A DNA stretch of 64,000 nt, taken from contig CP121314.1 of the NCBI GenBank assembly GCA_043557195.1, forward strand, positions 3,658,001-3,722,000, given 5' to 3'. Below are positions 24,637 to 33,077 of this stretch, in pieces. The translations under genes were made by a program, and so were the position numbers. The first letter of the stretch is position 1. Each line of letters begins with the position of its first letter. The notes beneath the pieces were generated by a model. It ran no database searches. It saw nothing but the letters and a program-made list of their open reading frames with translations, and was not told the DNA's origin. The DNA is from Jejuia sp043557195. Lineage in GTDB: Bacteria; Bacteroidota; Bacteroidia; Flavobacteriales; Flavobacteriaceae.

Positions 24637-24667
24637 AAAAAAGCTGAACATATTGTTCAGCTTTTTT
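24637..24667. terminator. Bidirectional terminator between cvfB and GH16 gene
   Basis: AAAAAAGCTGAACA (24637-24650) pairs with TGTTCAGCTTTTTT (24654-24667) with a 3-nt loop. A and T runs on both sides make it usable for both convergent genes. Confidence 0.88.
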
Positions 24668-24694
24668 ATGCTTAATACTGTAGTATTTCAATAA

Positions 24695-25894
24695 CTATTC
24701 GTCTTCGAGTTTCCAGGTTCTTACCCAATCGTATTTTGTAGTTCGGTCATCAACAGAGCCTGTTTCAAAAATATTATTTTCATCAATTGGATTCCAGTCG
24801 TATGTTTCAATAGCCATCGTGATGTGTCCTTCGAGATCAAAATCTGTTGTAGGCGTTATGGTGTACGTATATTTTCCATCGAGATAAAATAAAATTTCGG
24901 TTGGTGATTTCCACCAACATCCATATACAAAATATCTAGAGTGATTCTTTTCATCAAGATTAATTTTTCCTGGAGAATTTTGAGTTTCACTAGCACCAGT
25001 ATCACATGTTCTGTTGTGTCTCCAAGTATTTGAATGATATATGGCATCCCAACCAGATGCCCAAGCTTGTGTTCCGCTATGTGTGCGACCAACACATTCT
25101 TGAATGTCTAATTCTAATTTTCTTATTGGTCCAGAATTACAATTTTGAGGAAATGCAATCCAAAAGGTTGAAGACATTACAGTTTTGTTGGCCTGCATTT
25201 TACATTCATAATAATATCCGGATTTTGCCATGGCTTTAGATCGAAGTATAGCACCTCCATGTGTCCAAGATGTGTTGTTTACAGTTTTTGGGCTATCAAA
25301 TTTTTCAACCGTAATATTAAGGATTCCATCATTTACACTCACGTTGTCTGCTTCAAAAAGAGCTGGAGGTCGTCCGTACCATCTAAAAGGATCGGATGCT
25401 GGATCTCTATGCCATTTAGAATCATCAAAGTCCGTACCATCAAACTCATCTGATAGTTCAGTAGCTTTAGTCCACTTTTTTCCATCAGGTGTAGGGTCGG
25501 TATCAATAAAAAACGGAATATCCTGAGAAGGCGCTTCTTTGGTTAATGTAACATCAAAACTACAAGTAGCTGTATTACCGGCTTTATCTTTTACTTCAAA
25601 TGTATTTGTAGTTGTTCCGATAGGGAAAAATCTACCAGATTTAATTCCAGCAATTTGTGTTGTTATGGCTCCATCTAAATTATCAGTGCCAACAGGTTCA
25701 TCATATGTCACTTCCTCACCACTTGAAAATTGACTTACAGTACGATTAATATTGCTAGGGCAGGTGATTGTAGGGTTAACATTATCTTTTTCTTCTTGCT
25801 GCTCTTGTTCTCCGTCAGAATTACTACTACTGCATGAGGCTAGTAATAAGAATATGAACATAAAACATAATTGGGGTAACTTTTTGTTGTACAT
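24695..25894 (-). CDS. GH16 lipoprotein (agarase/porphyranase-like) with HYR domain
   Basis: A 399-residue lipoprotein: signal with acylated Cys21 (LLLASCSSS), an acidic linker, a HYR/Ig-like domain at ~40-117 (PTITCPSNINRTV ... AGNTATCSFDV) and a GH16 domain at ~130-395. The catalytic motif ExDxxE is ELDIQE, Glu261 nucleophile, Asp263 and Glu266 acid/base. The WYGRPPALFEADNVSV stretch is typical of beta-agarases and beta-porphyranases, so a red-algal galactan is the likely substrate. Surface anchoring fits endo-acting depolymerisation. No SusC/SusD pair is adjacent, so it stands outside a classical utilisation locus. A TAGTTTTG -7 element lies at 25908-25915. Confidence 0.9.
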   Translation of the reverse strand: MYNKKLPQLCFMFIFLLLASCSSSNSDGEQEQQEEKDNVNPTITCPSNINRTVSQFSSGEEVTYDEPVGTDNLDGAITTQIAGIKSGRFFPIGTTTNTFEVKDKAGNTATCSFDVTLTKEAPSQDIPFFIDTDPTPDGKKWTKATELSDEFDGTDFDDSKWHRDPASDPFRWYGRPPALFEADNVSVNDGILNITVEKFDSPKTVNNTSWTHGGAILRSKAMAKSGYYYECKMQANKTVMSSTFWIAFPQNCNSGPIRKLELDIQECVGRTHSGTQAWASGWDAIYHSNTWRHNRTCDTGASETQNSPGKINLDEKNHSRYFVYGCWWKSPTEILFYLDGKYTYTITPTTDFDLEGHITMAIETYDWNPIDENNIFETGSVDDRTTKYDWVRTWKLEDE

Positions 25895-25907
25895 AATTAT
25901 TTTTTTT

Positions 25908-25915
25908 CAAAACTA
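25908..25915 (-). promoter_or_regulatory. -7 promoter element of the GH16 gene
   Basis: Minus-strand TAGTTTTG matches TAnnTTTG, 13 nt ahead of the start codon. No good -33 TTG is seen at 19-21 nt. Confidence 0.4.
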
Positions 25916-26131
25916 ATACTATACAGTAATACTTTAGAACCCTTACGTTCAAAGCTAAACAATAAATGGACTAGTTTTTATTAAAGTAGATCTCGAGATT
26001 TTATATGATATTTTATGTTTAATTAATTGAAAATCAATTAGTTAAAAATATTTGTCAAGATGATGTCAAGTATTAAAGAGAAGAAATTATACTAATTTAA
26101 AGTAACAATAGAAGAGTTTGAGATTAAGTAT

Positions 26132-26821
26132 TTAAGCTGTTTTAAACACTTCAAACTTTTCTATAATTTTCTTTCCGTAAGTTGTAGCTTTTAAATCTTC
26201 TGAAAAATTTTCGAAAATGTTTCTCGCTTCCTCTAATTCAATTTTATTATTCAATACATTATCATATAATAAAATTAGAGCTAAAAAGGTATTCTGATTT
26301 TTTTTGATATAATTGTATGAAAGATGATCTATTTGATACTTAGTTTGAGTTAGGTTTTTATAGATTTCCTCTTTGTTTGAACTGTTAGCTATAGTTGCTT
26401 GCTTAAATTTTGAAGTTAATTTCTTGTAGGAATCTGTTAATTTTTTTTCTGTAAAATAGTAATTTTGATATGCTTCATTGTTTTTAGTACCACTAATTAC
26501 AGAAGTAATAAGGCTATCTTTATTTACATCAACTTTTATATCAGCATTTTCAATGATTATTGGTAAATATCCATTACAACCATCAATAAACAAGTATTCC
26601 AAAGAAGGCTCATCTCTTTTGCCCGTAATAACAAATGTTCCATCCAATACAATGGCTGAGTCTTTAATAAACAAACGTCCTTTTTCGTTTACTCCTTTTA
26701 AGTGCGCATGAATACCGTTATATACTTTTGGAGCATTGACTTGTATAGTAAAGCTATCTTTTTGAGTAGACTCGCAAGCTAAAAAAATACATAAAATTGC
26801 TAGTGCAAAAATCCTTTTCAT
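26132..26821 (-). CDS. DUF4369 lipoprotein without thioredoxin domain
   Basis: A 229-residue lipoprotein with signal MKRIFALAILCIFLAC and acylated Cys16. Residues ~22-115 match the DUF4369 beta-sandwich (FTIQVNAPKVYNGIHAHLKG, GTFVITGKRDEPSLEYLFID) that usually precedes a thioredoxin-like domain in Bacteroidota thiol-disulfide proteins. Here the remaining ~110 residues are a helical region (LTDSYKKLTSKFKQAT, YNYIKKNQNTFLALILLYDN), and the CxxC thioredoxin part is absent. It may be a natural short form or a truncation; the stop is clean and there is no thioredoxin-like frame downstream. Function unknown. Confidence 0.75.
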   Translation of the reverse strand: MKRIFALAILCIFLACESTQKDSFTIQVNAPKVYNGIHAHLKGVNEKGRLFIKDSAIVLDGTFVITGKRDEPSLEYLFIDGCNGYLPIIIENADIKVDVNKDSLITSVISGTKNNEAYQNYYFTEKKLTDSYKKLTSKFKQATIANSSNKEEIYKNLTQTKYQIDHLSYNYIKKNQNTFLALILLYDNVLNNKIELEEARNIFENFSEDLKATTYGKKIIEKFEVFKTA

Positions 26822-26937
26822 TATTTCTGATTTTAGCCAAATATAAATGTTTTAAGGGAATATATATGACTATATGATTAGAAGTGTTTTTCTAATGGAA
26901 TATCAAAAAACTAAATACAATATATGTAGTTAGCTTC

Positions 26938-27363
26938 CTAGTTTAAAGAAAATAAATTGCTGTTTTTTACTTTATTGTAAACATGATTAATAGCATCATA
27001 AATAGAGTCGTGATCCACCTTTTCAGAAACACAAAAATCGTTTTCCATTGTTGCATTCATCTTAGAAGCAAGATCGTGTCCAACTACAGCATAAGACTGT
27101 AAATTTTTCACCTCTTGTCTATACTTAGGAGTATCTAAAAGGTCTACTGAATACGAGTTTACTCTATTTGCAACAACACCAAAAGGTTTATTACCAAAGT
27201 ATGCTTTTAGTTCGTCTATAATCATTGGGGAATTTTTCAAATTGAAGTGAACACCTTCATTGAGTTCTACTACGGCAATGTGATTGAAAAAGAAGATGTT
27301 TCCCAATTTATTTTGTACAAACTCTACAATTTGATTTGAAAAATCTGACTCTAGTATTTTCAT
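26938..27363 (-). CDS. Hypothetical STAS/SpoIIAA-like flavobacterial protein
   Basis: A 141-residue cytosolic protein. The alternating strand-helix pattern (IFFFNHIAVVELNEGVHFNL, MIIDELKAYFGNKPFGVVANRVNSYSVDLLDTPKY, NLQSYAVVGHDLASK) matches a family common in Flavobacteriia that I know only as uncharacterised and that looks like a STAS/SpoIIAA fold. Conserved RVNSYSVD is the most distinctive string. No partner gene is adjacent. Start ATG at 27361-27363. Upstream DNA holds two inverted repeats (27382-27396 and 27439-27469). Confidence 0.6.
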   Translation of the reverse strand: MKILESDFSNQIVEFVQNKLGNIFFFNHIAVVELNEGVHFNLKNSPMIIDELKAYFGNKPFGVVANRVNSYSVDLLDTPKYRQEVKNLQSYAVVGHDLASKMNATMENDFCVSEKVDHDSIYDAINHVYNKVKNSNLFSLN

Positions 27364-27755
27364 TTATTCTGCAAGTTTTAGCCTAGATACGCTAGGTGGG
27401 TTTAAATTGTACTTTTAAAGTTATTTAAGTATTTGTTATTGTGACACATAGGTGTGTTTGGGGTCACAAGTTTTTAGCTTTTAACACCAAAAATAAGTCA
27501 GCAAATATACTATGCTTGCATAATAAATAAAAGTTAAATAATTAAAAGCCAATGTTTTAATAATAATTTTAAAAATTAGTAAAAAAGTAATAAAATATTG
27601 TTGTAATCGAACGAAAAATTAGATTTATCATCAATATATATGTTCTTTTATTGTCAATTTTTGAAAATATAAATGTTAAATTTTGGTCTGTTTTTTTAGA
27701 AAATAGATTTTAATAAGGTCTAAAAAAGACATCTCAAATTAGTTATTTTTGCAAC
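27364..27755. other. 392-bp divergent intergenic region
   Basis: This AT-rich gap separates the divergent genes 26938-27363 and mnmE. It contains a palindrome CCTAG-N5-CTAGG (27382-27396), a nested inverted repeat TTGTGAC (27439-27445) / GTCACAA (27463-27469) with an inner ACAC/GTGT pair, and a TATTTTTG -7 element for mnmE (27744-27751). I see no gene or RNA of known type in it. Confidence 0.6.
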
Positions 27756-29144
27756 ATGATATTAAAAGACACCATTGTAGCGTTAGCATCACCGTCTGGA
27801 GCAGGAGCCATTGCTATAATTCGTTTATCAGGAAAAGATGCTATTTCTATTGCAGAACAACAGTTTAAATCGGTTTCTGGAAAACATTTAAGTAAGCAAA
27901 AAACACATACGATACATCTGGGACATATTGTAGATGATACCATTACTTTAGATGAAGTTCTAGTGTCCGTTTTTAAAAATCCCAACTCTTATACCGGCGA
28001 GGATGTTGTAGAAATATCATGTCATGGTTCTAATTATATTCAACAGGAAATAATTCAATTATTTCTTAGGAAAGGATGCAGAATGGCAAATGCTGGCGAA
28101 TTTACTTTAAGAGCTTTTTTAAATGGAAAATTAGATTTAAGTCAAGCTGAAGCTGTTGCCGATTTAATAGCTAGTGATAATGCTGCATCCCACCAAATTG
28201 CGATGCAACAGATGCGAGGTGGATTTTCTTCTGAAATAGCAAAATTACGAGAAGAACTTTTAAATTTTGCATCTTTAATAGAATTAGAATTAGATTTTGC
28301 AGAGGAAGATGTAGAGTTTGCCGATAGAACACAATTTAAAGAATTAATAGAACGTATTACTTTCGTTTTAAAGCGGTTAATTGATTCTTTTGCTGTTGGA
28401 AATGTAATTAAAAACGGAATTCCAGTTGCTATTGTTGGAGAACCAAATGTTGGGAAATCTACATTACTGAATGCGTTATTGAATGAAGAACGTGCTATAG
28501 TATCTGATATAGCAGGTACAACACGTGATACTATTGAAGATGAAATTACCATAGGTGGTATAGGTTTTAGATTTATTGATACTGCTGGAATTAGAGAAAC
28601 TGAAGATGTAGTTGAAAGTATAGGGATAAGAAAAACGTTTGAGAAGATAGACCAAGCTCAAGTTGTGATTTACTTGTTTGATGCCACAGATTTCGAGACT
28701 GAAAGCTCTAGATTTAAAGTTGAAATAGAAAAAATAAAAAATAAATATCCACAAAAGCCATTGTTGATTATTGCTAATAAAGTAGATAAGCTAGATAATA
28801 GTTTTACAGTCAATATCAGAGAAGAGTTTGAGGGCATTAAATTGTTATCAGCAAAAAATGGAGTAGGAGTAGACGAACTAAAAGACAGCCTTTTAAGTTT
28901 TGTAAATACAGGAAGCCTAAGAAATAATGATACAATCGTCACTAATTCTCGACATTATGATGCGCTCTTAAAGGCTTTTGAAGAAGTGCAAAAAGTAAAA
29001 GAAGGTTTGGAAACAAATTTATCAGGAGATTTGTTAGCTATAGATATTCGTCAAGCATTATATCACTTTGGAGAGATTACAGGTGAAATTACCAATGATG
29101 ATTTGCTAGGTAATATTTTTGCTAATTTTTGTATTGGCAAATAG
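27756..29144 (+). CDS. mnmE: tRNA-5-carboxymethylaminomethyl-2-thiouridine(34) synthesis GTPase MnmE
   Basis: A 462-residue GTPase that, with MnmG, modifies U34 of tRNAs reading split codon boxes. The N-terminal folate-binding domain starts DTIVALASPSGAGAIAIIRLSG; the G domain carries P-loop GEPNVGKST (residues 229-237 region), switch sequence TTRDTIEDE, DTAG (G3) and NKVD (G4). It ends with the invariant CIGK motif, whose Cys is needed for modification. Full length, ATG at 27756 behind a TATTTTTG promoter element. Confidence 0.97.
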   Translation: MILKDTIVALASPSGAGAIAIIRLSGKDAISIAEQQFKSVSGKHLSKQKTHTIHLGHIVDDTITLDEVLVSVFKNPNSYTGEDVVEISCHGSNYIQQEIIQLFLRKGCRMANAGEFTLRAFLNGKLDLSQAEAVADLIASDNAASHQIAMQQMRGGFSSEIAKLREELLNFASLIELELDFAEEDVEFADRTQFKELIERITFVLKRLIDSFAVGNVIKNGIPVAIVGEPNVGKSTLLNALLNEERAIVSDIAGTTRDTIEDEITIGGIGFRFIDTAGIRETEDVVESIGIRKTFEKIDQAQVVIYLFDATDFETESSRFKVEIEKIKNKYPQKPLLIIANKVDKLDNSFTVNIREEFEGIKLLSAKNGVGVDELKDSLLSFVNTGSLRNNDTIVTNSRHYDALLKAFEEVQKVKEGLETNLSGDLLAIDIRQALYHFGEITGEITNDDLLGNIFANFCIGK

Positions 29145-29274
29145 AGGTAAGAAGCTATTTTACATCACGTTACACAATTAATTCTAGTTGAGTGTTTCTG
29201 TATATTAACCAATATTACATAGCAGTTATCCCTCCATTAATTAAAGAAGATTTTAAACCTTTAATCGATGTAAA

Positions 29275-29304
29275 TTGCTTCTGATTTAGTTTCTGCTACT
29301 TTTG
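29275..29304 (+). promoter_or_regulatory. Promoter of the histidine kinase/regulator operon
   Basis: TTG (29275-29277), 19 nt, then TACTTTTG (29297-29304) match TTG-N19-TAnnTTTG, 41 nt ahead of the ATG at 29346. Confidence 0.7.
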
Positions 29305-29345
29305 TATCTTTTACTCCTGAAATTTAAAACTGAAAACCTACTATT

Positions 29346-31367
29346 ATGGTTACAAAGCGATCTTTTTTTCTAATTATTCTTTTTTCTGGACTAATTATAA
29401 ATGCTCAAAAAAATAGTTTTGAAGATAAGCTAGAAGAATTAAAATCAAAAATTAAGCAAACAGAAAATACAGAGCGTTTAAAATGGTCTGATAGTTTGTC
29501 TTCTTTAATAGAATTTGATGATGCCTATGGATATGATTCTATTACAAAGAAAACCATCAAATATGCACTCGAATTAGATTCTCTTAACATAGCAGCTACA
29601 CACACAAACAAGCTTATTCATTATTACAATAATATACTAGGAGATTCGGAAGCTGGATTACAAATGTTTAAGGGGTTTAAGAATTACATAAAAGATGTAA
29701 ATTCTAATGCTATTACATCAAGATATTATCTTTATGGTGCAGATTGTTATGCAAGTTTAGTTGATTTTGATACTGCTTTTAAATATTACAATTTGGCTAA
29801 AGAGTGGGCTGCCAAAGCCAATAAACAATCTTTGTTAGGAACCATAGCCTTAAAAAAAGGAGGTGTATTGATGGAAACAGGAAAAGCTGTTGATGCCTCA
29901 AAACATATACAGGATGCTATTAGAATTTTTGCTATTGAAAAGGATACCTTAAACTTAATAAATGCTAAAAATGATATTTCAATTCTTTACAGTCAAAATG
30001 CTTTTTACAAAGAGGCAGAAAAAGAGCGCAATGAAGCTATAGCTTTGTCAAACGACTTTAAAGAAGATACAGCAGTTTCATTATTGTATTATAACGCGGC
30101 GGCTGATTATAGATTAATAGATGATCAAGAAAAACGAATTTTAAATTTGAGATTAGCTCTCAAATATAATAACTCCGAATTTAAACGTTTTTATGAACCT
30201 TTCTTTTTGTGTGATTTAACCATAGCACTTGCAGAAAATGACAGTTTAGAAAAAGCAGAACAATATTTTGATAAAATTACGAATGATCCACATACATACT
30301 CAGAAGGGATTCAAAAAGAGATGTATATTGAAGTGCTTAAGCAAATGGCTTTAGCAAAAAAACAATATAAACAAGCGCTTAATTATGGGAAGCAACATTT
30401 GTCATTAAAGAAGGAGCACAAGGGATATGTAGAAATAATGAATGCTGAAAAGTTTTTATCTGATGTTTTCAAAAATACTAACGATTCTAGAAACTCCGAA
30501 AAGCATCTTATTAATTATTACAAAATAAAAGATTCGATATCTAAAGTTCAAAATGTAAATTCATTAACATATTATCAAACCCTTTATGAAACCGAAAAAC
30601 GCGATTTAAAAATAAAAGCTCAAGAAAGTGATATAGCCTTGTTGGATGAAAAAAATAAAGTAAAAAACCAGTGGATGTTATTTGGGGGTTTAGGTCTTTT
30701 AGCAGTGTTTGGAATTGTTTTATTATGGCGCTCTAGAAACGCTGCCAGAAACAGAGAACTACTGCAAGAACAATTTTCGCAAGATCTTTTAAGTGCGCAA
30801 GAAGAAGAACGAACTAGAGTTTCTAAGGACTTGCACGATAGTGTAGGGCAACAGCTAACTTTAATAAAAAGAAAAGCACAAAACTTAGAACAAAAAGAAC
30901 TTGCAACACTCACAAATTCTGCTCTTGAAGAAGTGAGGAGTATTTCAAGAGGATTATTCCCAGCTACATTAAAACAGTTAGGCTTAACTGAAAGTATCCA
31001 GCAATTATTAAATGATTTAGATAGCGAATCTGACATGTTTTTTTCTGTTGAAATAGATGATATTGATCATCAATTTAACGAAGCTGCTACACTTAATTTT
31101 TATAGATTTATTCAAGAGTCTGTAACTAATGCTTTAAAACATTCTAAAGCCAAAACACTTACAGTTAACATTGTAAAGGAAGATAATACAGTTGAAGTTT
31201 TAATAAAGGATAATGGTATTGGATTTGACAATGTTACATCTTTAAAACAACATAGTTTAGGTTTAAAAACTATAGCAGAACGTATACGTATGCTTAAAGG
31301 TGTATTATCAATAAAAAGTAAAAAAGGAGAAGGAACCGATATAGTTTCTCAAATACCAATTACATAA
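29346..31367 (+). CDS. TPR-containing sensor histidine kinase (HisKA_3 type)
   Basis: A 673-residue protein. An N-terminal signal-like segment (ITKRSFFLIILFSGLIINAQ region) is followed by ~400 residues of TPR-like helices facing the periplasm, a coiled stretch, one membrane helix (WMLFGGLGLLAVFGIVLLW, about 438-456), then the kinase. The dimerisation box is RVSKDLHDSVGQQLTLI with phospho-acceptor His497; the ATPase region has NFYRFIQESVTNALKHSKA and KDNGIGFD. This layout is the NarX-like flavobacterial TPR-kinase. The response regulator gene begins 3 bp after its stop. The signal is unknown; the next operon (32152-43015) is the likely target. Confidence 0.93.
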   Translation: MVTKRSFFLIILFSGLIINAQKNSFEDKLEELKSKIKQTENTERLKWSDSLSSLIEFDDAYGYDSITKKTIKYALELDSLNIAATHTNKLIHYYNNILGDSEAGLQMFKGFKNYIKDVNSNAITSRYYLYGADCYASLVDFDTAFKYYNLAKEWAAKANKQSLLGTIALKKGGVLMETGKAVDASKHIQDAIRIFAIEKDTLNLINAKNDISILYSQNAFYKEAEKERNEAIALSNDFKEDTAVSLLYYNAAADYRLIDDQEKRILNLRLALKYNNSEFKRFYEPFFLCDLTIALAENDSLEKAEQYFDKITNDPHTYSEGIQKEMYIEVLKQMALAKKQYKQALNYGKQHLSLKKEHKGYVEIMNAEKFLSDVFKNTNDSRNSEKHLINYYKIKDSISKVQNVNSLTYYQTLYETEKRDLKIKAQESDIALLDEKNKVKNQWMLFGGLGLLAVFGIVLLWRSRNAARNRELLQEQFSQDLLSAQEEERTRVSKDLHDSVGQQLTLIKRKAQNLEQKELATLTNSALEEVRSISRGLFPATLKQLGLTESIQQLLNDLDSESDMFFSVEIDDIDHQFNEAATLNFYRFIQESVTNALKHSKAKTLTVNIVKEDNTVEVLIKDNGIGFDNVTSLKQHSLGLKTIAERIRMLKGVLSIKSKKGEGTDIVSQIPIT

Positions 31368-31369
31368 TT

Positions 31370-32008
31370 ATGGAAATATCTGTTTTAGTTGCTGATGACC
31401 ACCCGATGTTACTTAAAGGTTTAGTGGATGAACTTAATTCGTTTAACTATAAGGTAGTGTCAGCTGTAGATAATGGCGCAAAAGCGTTAGATGATATTAT
31501 GTCTTTACAACCAGATATTGCTGTGTTAGATATAGAAATGCCTTTGTTAACTGGTTTCGAAGTCATCCAAAAATGTATAGCGCAACAGCAACCAACTAAA
31601 TTTATCATATTAACATCACATAAAGAAAAAGGGTTTATATCTAAAGCAAAAAAGCTTAATATACAAGGGTATATTTTAAAGGATGAACCAGCAGTAGAAC
31701 TCCATAAATGTATTCAAGAAGTTTATAAAGGCGGTACTTATTTTAGTTCAGAATTTAATAAAATATTGGAGCATCAAGTCTCTCCTGAAATTGAAAAAAT
31801 TAAATTTTTAAGCCCTTCAGAGCGTACTATAGTGCGTTTAGTGGCACAGAATAAATCTTCTAAAGAAATAGGTGAACTGTTAAGTATATCTAGTAGAACA
31901 GTAGAAAAGCATCGCTCTAATATTATCAAAAAGCTTAATCTTTCTAATGGAATGGATGCTTTACATTCTTGGGCACAAGAGCATAAAGAGCTCATACTTT
32001 CTATATAA
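31370..32008 (+). CDS. LuxR/NarL-type response regulator
   Basis: A 212-residue regulator. The receiver domain has the acidic pair DDHP, phospho-acceptor Asp54 in AVLDIEMPL, Thr/Ser and Lys in TSHKEKG and ILKDE. The C-terminal HTH (LSPSERTIVRLVAQNKSSKEIGELLSISSRTVEKHRSNIIKKL) is the LuxR type. It is coupled to the kinase gene (2-bp gap). A palindrome TACGTAG-CC-CTACGTA lies 28 bp behind its stop and ahead of the tail-collar/giant-protein operon, a natural candidate binding site. Confidence 0.95.
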   Translation: MEISVLVADDHPMLLKGLVDELNSFNYKVVSAVDNGAKALDDIMSLQPDIAVLDIEMPLLTGFEVIQKCIAQQQPTKFIILTSHKEKGFISKAKKLNIQGYILKDEPAVELHKCIQEVYKGGTYFSSEFNKILEHQVSPEIEKIKFLSPSERTIVRLVAQNKSSKEIGELLSISSRTVEKHRSNIIKKLNLSNGMDALHSWAQEHKELILSI

Positions 32009-32035
32009 ACACTAATTTGTTTTATGTGTAAATAT

Positions 32036-32051
32036 TACGTAGCCCTACGTA
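32036..32051. promoter_or_regulatory. Palindrome, candidate response-regulator operator
   Basis: TACGTAG (32036-32042), CC, CTACGTA (32045-32051): perfect 7-bp arms with a 2-bp spacer, a spacing common for LuxR/NarL-type dimers. It lies between the regulator gene and the operon starting at 32152. Function is inferred from position and symmetry. Confidence 0.5.
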
Positions 32052-32151
32052 GTATTTGCACTTGGTACGTATTGTTATCACAACGGTCTCAAAGTAACTT
32101 GCACTCGTAATTGCAAATTATAAAGATTTTAATGATATAAATAAAGTAACC

Positions 32152-33066
32152 ATGAAAACAAAACTTACACTTCTAACCCTATTACTACTTTTTACAGCAA
32201 CGTTTAACTATGCACAAACCTCTGCAGAAATAGCAGATATAGCTATACAAGGTATAGCAAGAGATGGCAATAATACAGCTAAAACAAATGCTACTATTTC
32301 TTTAACGTTTGAGTTGTATTATTTAGATGCCAATAACGGTAATACTAAAGTAGTTATTGGTAATCCAGAAACTGTTAATTTGACGACAGATGCCTTTGGC
32401 GTGTTTTCACATATTATAAGTCCAGCGGCAACTAATAATCCCATATTTGCAAACCAACAGGTGTATTTAAAAATAAGTGAAGGGCAACAGGTCATTTCAG
32501 AAGAAAAGTTAAAACACGTGCCTTATGCTATAGCCGCCAATAACGGGGTGCCAACTGGGGCTATTATGCCTTTTGTAGGAACAACAGCTCCAACAGGCTG
32601 GGTGTTATGCGATGGGAGGTCTTTAGTAGGAATCAATGGCTCACAAAAACTTATTGACTTGTTGGGCAGTAACAATGCCCCAAATTTACAGGCCATGTAT
32701 TTGCGAGGTGCCGGTTCTCAAGCTTATGGAGGTACCAATTATGCTGGCATCGCTTTAGGAGTTAAACAAAAGGATGGCTTTCAATCTCATAATCATACAG
32801 CGGGAAGCTTAGAAGCGGCCAATGCGGGGCAGCATACACATGATTTAAGACAACCTTTTCGTTTCTTTGAACCTAGAAATGGGGGTAGTTCTGGAGCCAC
32901 AAATGCTTTTCAAAACCAATCTGCTGCTGGAACAGGAACAGTTAATGATGGTGCCCTAGCAGCTGGCATTCATTCTCATCAAATCACAGGACTAACCGGG
33001 GCTACAGGTACACTAGGTGAAACACGTCCTGTAAGTTACGGTGTTAACTACATCATTAAACTATAA
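32152..33066 (+). CDS. Secreted protein with phage tail-collar domain
   Basis: A 304-residue protein. A signal peptide (MKTKLTLLTLLLLFTATFNYAQ) and a ~110-residue N-terminal beta domain (VQGIARDGNNTAKTNATISLTFELYY-like, also seen at the start of bacterial collagen-tail fibres) precede a tail-collar domain: GAIMPFVGTTAPTGWVLCDGRSL, NAPNLQAMYLRGAG. His-rich pairs SHNH, QHTHDL and IHSHQI in the C-terminal part resemble metal-binding strands of trimeric phage fibre tips. No other phage gene is near, and there is a Sec signal, so this is a domesticated surface/secreted fibre-like protein. It is 11 bp upstream of the giant gene and likely co-transcribed. Confidence 0.85.
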   Translation: MKTKLTLLTLLLLFTATFNYAQTSAEIADIAIQGIARDGNNTAKTNATISLTFELYYLDANNGNTKVVIGNPETVNLTTDAFGVFSHIISPAATNNPIFANQQVYLKISEGQQVISEEKLKHVPYAIAANNGVPTGAIMPFVGTTAPTGWVLCDGRSLVGINGSQKLIDLLGSNNAPNLQAMYLRGAGSQAYGGTNYAGIALGVKQKDGFQSHNHTAGSLEAANAGQHTHDLRQPFRFFEPRNGGSSGATNAFQNQSAAGTGTVNDGALAAGIHSHQITGLTGATGTLGETRPVSYGVNYIIKL

Positions 33067-33077
33067 ACTATAGGACG

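Noticed and set aside
28142..28942. Minus-strand open frames within mnmE
   Set aside because: Serine- and phenylalanine-rich shadow translations of a highly conserved gene; no independent support.
32152..33066. Prophage region suggested by the tail-collar domain
   Set aside because: No other phage structural, lysis or packaging genes are present, and the protein carries a Sec signal peptide.
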